This document shows positions 59,459-64,000 of a stretch of DNA of 64,000 bases, piece after piece. The stretch's first letter is position 1. The number at the start of each line of letters is the position of its first letter. The DNA comes from Mesorhizobium loti (GTDB taxonomy: Bacteria; Pseudomonadota; Alphaproteobacteria; Rhizobiales; Rhizobiaceae). The stretch spans positions 5,185,501 through 5,249,500 of the forward strand of contig NZ_CP033334.1 of the NCBI RefSeq assembly GCF_013170705.1, in the 5' to 3' direction. Made by a program: the position numbers and the translations under genes. The notes under the pieces are model-generated. The model was not told the origin of the DNA and did no database searches. It saw nothing but the letters and a program-made list of their open reading frames with translations.

Positions 59459-60091
59459 ATGCCCGATACCGCCAACCATCTCGCTTTCGCGCTGGTCTGC
59501 CTCGGCATGGTGCTGACGCCAGGCCCGAACATGATCTACCTGATCTCACGCTCGCTGTCGCAAGGGCCGAAGGCCGGACTGATCTCGCTTGGCGGGGTTG
59601 CGGTCGGTTTCCTGTTCTATGTGCTTTCGGCGGCGTTCGGCATCACCGCACTGCTGCTCGCCGTGCCCTATGCTTACGATGCGTTGCGCTTTGCCGGCGT
59701 GCTCTATCTCTTGTGGTTGGCCTGGCAAGCGGTGAAACCTGGCGGACGTTCGCCATTCCAGGTGCGCGACCTGCCGAAAGACGGGCCGCGCAAGCTGTTC
59801 GCCATGGGCCTGATGACCAATCTGCTCAATCCGAAAGTGGCCGTTCTCTATCTGTCCCTGCTGCCGCAATTCATCAGCATCGGCAAAGGCCATGTCCTGT
59901 CGCAGTTGCTGGTTCTGGGCGCGACTCAGATCACCATCAGCCTGACCGTCAATGCCATCATCGCGGTGACGGCCGGTTCGATCGCCACTTTCCTTGCCGG
60001 ACGGCCATTGTGGCTGGTCATCCAACGCTGGATGATGGGAGGCGTGCTGACGGCACTGGCGCTGAAGATGGCGACCGACGCGCAGCGCTGA
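59459..60091 (+). CDS. LysE family amino-acid exporter
   Basis: A 210-residue inner-membrane protein with six predicted helices. Family features are the start FALVCLGMVLTPGPNMIYLI and GLMTNLLNPKVAVLYLSLLPQFI. GGGGA precedes the ATG by about 6 nt. It would export an amino acid or homoserine-lactone-like compound; the substrate is unknown. It lies between two TadG-like genes with no clear link. Confidence 0.92.
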   Translation: MPDTANHLAFALVCLGMVLTPGPNMIYLISRSLSQGPKAGLISLGGVAVGFLFYVLSAAFGITALLLAVPYAYDALRFAGVLYLLWLAWQAVKPGGRSPFQVRDLPKDGPRKLFAMGLMTNLLNPKVAVLYLSLLPQFISIGKGHVLSQLLVLGATQITISLTVNAIIAVTAGSIATFLAGRPLWLVIQRWMMGGVLTALALKMATDAQR

Positions 60092-60138
60092 GGCCTCCGG
60101 CACGATCCTTTCCCAAAGCCGGTTCCCACCGCCTTAGC

Positions 60139-60963
60139 CTACATCGGCCGGCGGATCGGCCGGACCCGCGCCGGCTCGATCACCTTGCGGTAGAGGTGCC
60201 AGGTAGCGTGACCCAGGATCGGCATGACCACGGCCAGCCCGGCGAACAGCGGGATCGAGCCGATCACCAGAAGCACGGCGACCAGCAGCCCCCACAGTGC
60301 CATCTGCAGCGGGTTGGCCATCACCGCCCGGGCCGAAGTCTCGATTGCCGAGACGGCACCGACATCACGGTCGAGCAGCAGCGGAAAGGCGATCACCGTC
60401 GTCGCCAGCACCACCACCGCAAAGACAAAACCGGCCGCGTTGCCAAGCAGAATCAACGTCCAGCCCTTGCTGGTCGTCAGCACATCGCGGACAAAAGCGC
60501 CGATGGAAGCCGGTGGCTGGTCGCCGAACAGGCTGGTGTAGATCGATTGGGCGGTGAACAGCCACAACAGGAGCAGCACAAACAACATGATGCCGATGAC
60601 CGCGATCGACGGCAGCGCCGGGGAGCGGCGCACATCGAGCGCGTGGCGCCAATCCGTGTTCATGCCGAGTTCGCGCCGGCGGCTGATCTCGTAAAGCCCG
60701 ATCGCGGCAAAAGGCCCGACCAGGGCAAAGCCCGACATCAATGGATAGACAAGCTGGATGGCGTTGGAGCCCGACGTCCACTGCGTCAGGATCAGGCCGA
60801 CGACCGGGTAGATCAGGCACAGGAACATATAATGCGAGGGCTTGGCCCAGAAATCCTCGGCGCCGAGCTTGAGCGCGTCCCAGAGATCCGCCGCGGTGAT
60901 GCGGCGCACCGCAGGCTGCACATGCATCCCGTAAGCGTCCGCCATGACATGAAAGCCGGCCAT
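60139..60963 (-). CDS. DUF2189 domain membrane protein
   Basis: A 274-residue inner-membrane protein with about six helices, including LMSGFALVGPFAAIGLYEISRR, the typical DUF2189 (cytochrome-oxidase-subunit-I-like) segment. The ATG at 60963 follows GGGAGG with good spacing; an ATG at 60969 is too close to that site. Function unknown. Convergent with the LysE-type gene. Confidence 0.88.
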   Translation of the reverse strand: MAGFHVMADAYGMHVQPAVRRITAADLWDALKLGAEDFWAKPSHYMFLCLIYPVVGLILTQWTSGSNAIQLVYPLMSGFALVGPFAAIGLYEISRRRELGMNTDWRHALDVRRSPALPSIAVIGIMLFVLLLLWLFTAQSIYTSLFGDQPPASIGAFVRDVLTTSKGWTLILLGNAAGFVFAVVVLATTVIAFPLLLDRDVGAVSAIETSARAVMANPLQMALWGLLVAVLLVIGSIPLFAGLAVVMPILGHATWHLYRKVIEPARVRPIRRPM

Positions 60964-61184
60964 AACCATCCTCCCGTGTGTCGGGGCGGTCACCGCCGAG
61001 ATGGCCGCCCGCAGCTGCCACTAGTAGATGTCGCACCATAGCCGATTTGCCAGGGCTTGTCGCGCAATCGATGACCTGGATCCGTTCCTCGTTGCGCGCA
61101 TCTCTTCATGTCGCCAAATTTGGCGTGCTTTGGCAGACCTTCGCTTTGGTCAACCATTGCATCAAATTTTAGCATTTACGTATT

Positions 61185-61199
61185 TTAGTTATTGCTTAA
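61185..61199. promoter_or_regulatory. CtrA-like site upstream of the second TadG-like gene
   Basis: TTAG-N7-TTAA (61185-61188 and 61196-61199) is one base off the CtrA consensus TTAA-N7-TTAA. It lies 58 bp before the ATG in an unusually AT-rich stretch (about 61100-61260). CtrA controls pilus genes in several alphaproteobacteria. Single match, so low confidence. Confidence 0.3.
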
Positions 61200-61257
61200 A
61201 TTCATCGTAGAGACCCTTGGCGTATCACTTGAGCTTACCAAGTTTGGGCGAGGGGCA

Positions 61258-62481
61258 ATGTTGGCATTGAAAGGCTTCTGGTCTTCGCGGCGTGGCAACT
61301 TTGCCATCGCGACCGCCATAGCGATGGTGCCGATAATGGTTGTCGTGGCTGGCACGATCGACCTCACGGGCACGAGCGACGACGCCTCACAATTGCAGAG
61401 CTCGCTGGACGCGGCCGGACTTGCTGTCGGCACAAAATACCTGGCCAGCATGCCCGCGAGTGATGTCCAGGGGCTTGGGCTGACATTCTTTGCGGCCAAT
61501 ATGAGCGTCGCCGACCAGCAGGAATATGCGGACAGCGTCTCCGCTTTTTCGGCAACCGCCAGCGGCGGCCCGAGCGCCTACTACATCTCGCTATCGTCCA
61601 GCATCAACCGTCCGAGCTTCATCAATGGCGCGGCCCCCTGGCCGGCTTACCGCTCGGCCATGGTCAAGATGGACCCTGGTGCGCAGGCCTGTGTGCTGGC
61701 GCTCGATCCGCATGCGTCGGCGGCCGTAAGCCTGCAAGGCTCGACCAATGTCTCTATGACCAGTTGCGTGATCGCGGCGAACTCCGACGCGTCCAATGCC
61801 GTCAGCAGAGGCGGTTCCGCACAGGTTTCGGCGGGCTGCGTCTCGACTGTCGGCGGCACTTACGGGCTGTCGCCGCCCAGCGCCAATCTCACCTGCGGAG
61901 CCCCGCTCGAACATCAATATGCGTCTTTCGATCCTCTGGCGAACGTCGTCGCTCCGCCTTACACATTGTGCCTGCCGGTTCCGAACGGGAAAACCTATAC
62001 GCTGTCGCCCGGAACCTATTGCGACAAGACGTTGTCGGGAAACATCACGCTCAATCCGGGCGTCTACATCATGCGTGGCGTCACCATAAAACCGGGCGGC
62101 AACGGCAGCCTGACCGGTCAGGGCGTGACCATATTTCTCATGGAAGGCTCACAGATCTACATAAATGCCAATGAACAGGTGAATCTATCCCCACCCACCA
62201 GCGGTCCCTACGCCGGCATCACCATTTTCGAGAACCGCGGCAACACATCGGCCTTGACGCTGAATGGCGGCGCAAATTCCGTGATCAGCGGGTTCGTCTA
62301 TGCGCCTGACGCCGCCATTTCCTTTGCCGGCAACTCAGACATGAGCGGTCAGGGGGACTGTCTGAGGATTGTTGGCTTGACCGTGCAGATGACCGGAAAC
62401 TCATCCATCAAAACCGACTGCACGGCCGTGTTTGGAAATCGCGAGATGTATGCCAGCCGGATGATCACTCTCGTGAAATGA
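61258..62481 (+). CDS. TadG-like protein with beta-helix-type C-terminal domain
   Basis: A 407-residue protein. The N terminus (RRGNFAIATAIAMVPIMVVV, about residues 11-30) is a TadG-like anchor closely similar to that of the VWA gene at 57334. The C-terminal half (about 250-400) has short repeated strands (GNITLNPGVYIMRGVTIKP, GVTIFL, GAGCDCLRI-type turns) suggesting a right-handed beta-helix, plus several cysteines. It has no VWA domain. GAGGGGCA precedes the ATG. It is probably surface-exposed and pilus- or adhesion-related; this is an inference. Confidence 0.82.
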   Translation: MLALKGFWSSRRGNFAIATAIAMVPIMVVVAGTIDLTGTSDDASQLQSSLDAAGLAVGTKYLASMPASDVQGLGLTFFAANMSVADQQEYADSVSAFSATASGGPSAYYISLSSSINRPSFINGAAPWPAYRSAMVKMDPGAQACVLALDPHASAAVSLQGSTNVSMTSCVIAANSDASNAVSRGGSAQVSAGCVSTVGGTYGLSPPSANLTCGAPLEHQYASFDPLANVVAPPYTLCLPVPNGKTYTLSPGTYCDKTLSGNITLNPGVYIMRGVTIKPGGNGSLTGQGVTIFLMEGSQIYINANEQVNLSPPTSGPYAGITIFENRGNTSALTLNGGANSVISGFVYAPDAAISFAGNSDMSGQGDCLRIVGLTVQMTGNSSIKTDCTAVFGNREMYASRMITLVK

Positions 62482-62513
62482 GAGACGTCCCCCAACGCTT
62501 AACCCGACGTCTC
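62482..62513. terminator. Hairpin after the second TadG-like gene
   Basis: GAGACGTC (62482-62489) and GACGTCTC (62506-62513) form a perfect 8-bp stem immediately after the stop codon, with a 16-nt loop. There is no U tract, so termination is tentative. Confidence 0.4.
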
Positions 62514-62547
62514 GGCGGCACCTGCGGTAGTGAGGGCGTCGGGCCGC

Positions 62548-62772
62548 TCACTCGTCTCGATCGATAGGTCGGCTGTGAAAACTGAGGCGCATCAGTCTTG
62601 AGGATTTCAACGCTGTCGGCGACATATTCGTTGGGGAGACGCGCGGCAAGCAGAGCAAAATGGACGCAGCCAACTCGATGAGCGTTTTGACCCTGCGGGT
62701 CAATCCGACGACGCTGAAAGAGAGACCGGCGGCGATCAAAAAATAGCGGAACGCGGTGACCGCCGCCTGCAT
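62548..62772 (-). CDS. Possible small membrane protein
   Basis: A 74-codon frame with one or two hydrophobic stretches (FRYFLIAAGLSFSVVG and LIELAASILLCL) and a basic C-terminal half. GC-rich third positions in the first two thirds and an AGGG upstream make it plausible, but no family is recognised. It is the only candidate in the 362-bp gap between the TadG-like and NRAMP genes (62482-62843); otherwise that gap holds only the hairpin at 62482-62513. Confidence 0.3.
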   Translation of the reverse strand: MQAAVTAFRYFLIAAGLSFSVVGLTRRVKTLIELAASILLCLPRVSPTNMSPTALKSSRLMRLSFHSRPIDRDE

Positions 62773-62843
62773 CAGCCCTGTGGGAATGTGTTAAAGACCT
62801 GCTTGGCCTTGCTAGTCCATTCCTAGCGGGAGGGGATCATTCG

Positions 62844-64000
62844 ATGGAATTACCGGAGTCAGCGCCGGGCACGTCAACGCTTCGCAAACGTTTTAACTTT
62901 TTGGGAACCTTGGGCCCAGGCCTGATCACCGGCGCTGCCGACGATGACCCAAGCGGTATCGCCACCTATAGTCAGGTGGGGGCACAATTCGGTTACTCGC
63001 TCGCCTGGATCATGCTGTTCAGCTATCCGCTCATGGCCGTAACCCAAGGGATCAGTGCCGGGATCGGTGCGGTGACAGGCCAAGGTATCGCGCGCAACCT
63101 GCGTCGGCATTATTCGCCTTGGCTGTTGCGTTTTGCGGTGCTGCTGCTCCTCGTCGCCAACGTTATCAACATAGGCGCCGACCTCGGGGCTATGGGAGCG
63201 GCGCTCGAATTGCTGGTCGGGGGGCCGCATCACCTCTATGCGATCCTTTTCGCTCTGATCTGCATCCTGTTGCAAGTCTTCGTGAGCTACCGCCGCTATG
63301 TCACGGTGCTCAAATGGCTGACTCTGTCCCTGCTTGCCTATGTCGCGGTAGTTCTGTCGGTGCATGTGCCCTGGGGAACAGCGCTCTATGGTGCGCTGGT
63401 TCCGCAAATCGTCTTCGACGGCGATCATGCTATGGCGCTGGTAGCGGTTCTCGGCACGACGATCAGCCCCTATCTGTTTTTCTGGCAGGCCGGCGAGGAA
63501 GTCGAGGAGCAGCATCGACGGCATAGGCTACGGCTCGGCGCTCACTCCCGCAGCGCCGCGCACCAGCTTGCGCGCATCAAGAGCGACACCTTGTTCGGAA
63601 TGGGATTCTCCAACCTTGTCGCCGTCTTTATCATCATAGCCACGGCGGCGACCCTGCATGCCAACGGTGTCACCCAGATTCAAACCTCGTCCCAAGCGGC
63701 AGAGGCACTCCGACCTGTTGCCGGTGACTTTGCATTCGTGGTCTTTGCGGTCGGCATCATCGGCACAGGTATGCTTGCTGTGCCCGTCCTGGCCGGCTCC
63801 GCCGCGTATGCCATCGCGGAGATGTTTCAGTGGCCGGAGGGACTGGACCAACGCCCGCAGGACGCCAAGGCCTTCTACGGCACGATCGCGGTGGCGACGC
63901 TGGGCGGGGTGACCCTGACTTTCGTCGGACTGGACCCCATCAGGGCACTCTATTGGAGCGCTGTCGTCAATGGAATACTGGCTGCCCCGCTGATGGCAAT
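62844..64000 (+). CDS. NRAMP-family divalent metal transporter, 5' part
   Basis: The first 385 codons are in the window and the gene runs off the right edge. It is an 11-helix-type transporter: GPGLITGAADDDPSGIATYSQ is the first unwound helix and GTTISPYLFFWQAGEEVEEQ the sixth. In classic MntH/NRAMP these carry DPGN and MPHN, which bind Mn2+/Fe2+. Here the first is DPSG and the sixth lacks the Met. The protein may therefore prefer another ion, as known for NRAMP-related Mg2+ transporters (recall). GGGAGGGG precedes the ATG. Confidence 0.88.
   Translation, partial: MELPESAPGTSTLRKRFNFLGTLGPGLITGAADDDPSGIATYSQVGAQFGYSLAWIMLFSYPLMAVTQGISAGIGAVTGQGIARNLRRHYSPWLLRFAVLLLLVANVINIGADLGAMGAALELLVGGPHHLYAILFALICILLQVFVSYRRYVTVLKWLTLSLLAYVAVVLSVHVPWGTALYGALVPQIVFDGDHAMALVAVLGTTISPYLFFWQAGEEVEEQHRRHRLRLGAHSRSAAHQLARIKSDTLFGMGFSNLVAVFIIIATAATLHANGVTQIQTSSQAAEALRPVAGDFAFVVFAVGIIGTGMLAVPVLAGSAAYAIAEMFQWPEGLDQRPQDAKAFYGTIAVATLGGVTLTFVGLDPIRALYWSAVVNGILAAPLMA

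Overview
This 64-kb window is GC-rich chromosomal DNA from an alphaproteobacterium of the order Hyphomicrobiales. Gene content and order (hpd/hmgA, lpxK-waaA-DUF374-DUF4170-cysQ-pmbA, HAD-ribF-ileS, small DUF2093 gene) and the intergenic hairpin repeats fit Mesorhizobium or a close relative; this is an inference from recalled family knowledge, not from a search. No rRNA, tRNA, CRISPR array, prophage or insertion sequence was seen. Most of it reads as ordinary core and metabolic chromosome.

Region by region. (1) 1-7000: the 3' end of a DUF442 sulfurtransferase-like gene, then tyrosine/homogentisate catabolism: an Lrp-type regulator divergent from hpd, and an operon hmgA - MBL hydrolase - fahA - DinB-family gene divergent from a MarR regulator. 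A phd/vapC-type toxin-antitoxin pair sits between the two halves. No ordinary maiA is present; the DinB-fold gene occupies that slot. (2) 7100-9360: a translationally coupled trio (acyltransferase, CdsA-like, CDP-alcohol phosphatidyltransferase) resembling a second phospholipid-synthesis module. (3) 9390-11665: threonine degradation kbl-tdh. (4) 11975-16356: a membrane GGDEF-EAL protein, a secreted polysaccharide deacetylase, an orphan Phd antitoxin beside a decayed vapC, and a MarR regulator divergent from a small membrane protein. (5) 16508-26929: a PhyH-type dioxygenase divergent from a LacI regulator, a DgcA/N-methylproline-demethylase-like flavoprotein, queF, twin secreted proteins of unknown function, a Tat-exported solute-binding protein and an MttB-family methyltransferase divergent from a LysR regulator. 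Together these suggest uptake and demethylation of N-methylated compounds such as betaines.

(6) 26980-34146: a quinol-monooxygenase-like gene divergent from a GlxA/AraC regulator, mutL, a secreted unknown, a DMT exporter divergent from a LysR regulator, a tail-anchored unknown and DUF2093. (7) 34257-39861: a long minus-strand envelope operon, pmbA-cysQ-DUF4170-DUF374 acyltransferase-waaA-lpxK. (8) 40025-49923: epmA divergent from efp, an M16 peptidase pair with a patatin gene, rsmD with a repeat-rich rluB-type pseudouridine synthase, tadA and a lipoprotein. (9) 50207-56970: ileS, a MipA-family outer-membrane protein, an HdeD-like protein, ribF and a NagD-like HAD hydrolase. (10) 57334-64000: two TadG-like surface/pilus-associated proteins separated by a LysE exporter and a DUF2189 membrane protein, ending in the 5' part of an unusual NRAMP-family transporter.

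I did not find a clearly novel defence or biosynthetic system. The items most worth a second look are the DinB gene in the maiA position, the divergent NRAMP motifs, the two toxin-antitoxin loci sharing operator half-sites (one decayed), the altered CDP-alcohol phosphotransferase motif, the TadG-like pair with a CtrA-like site, and the strong hairpin at 16420-16476.
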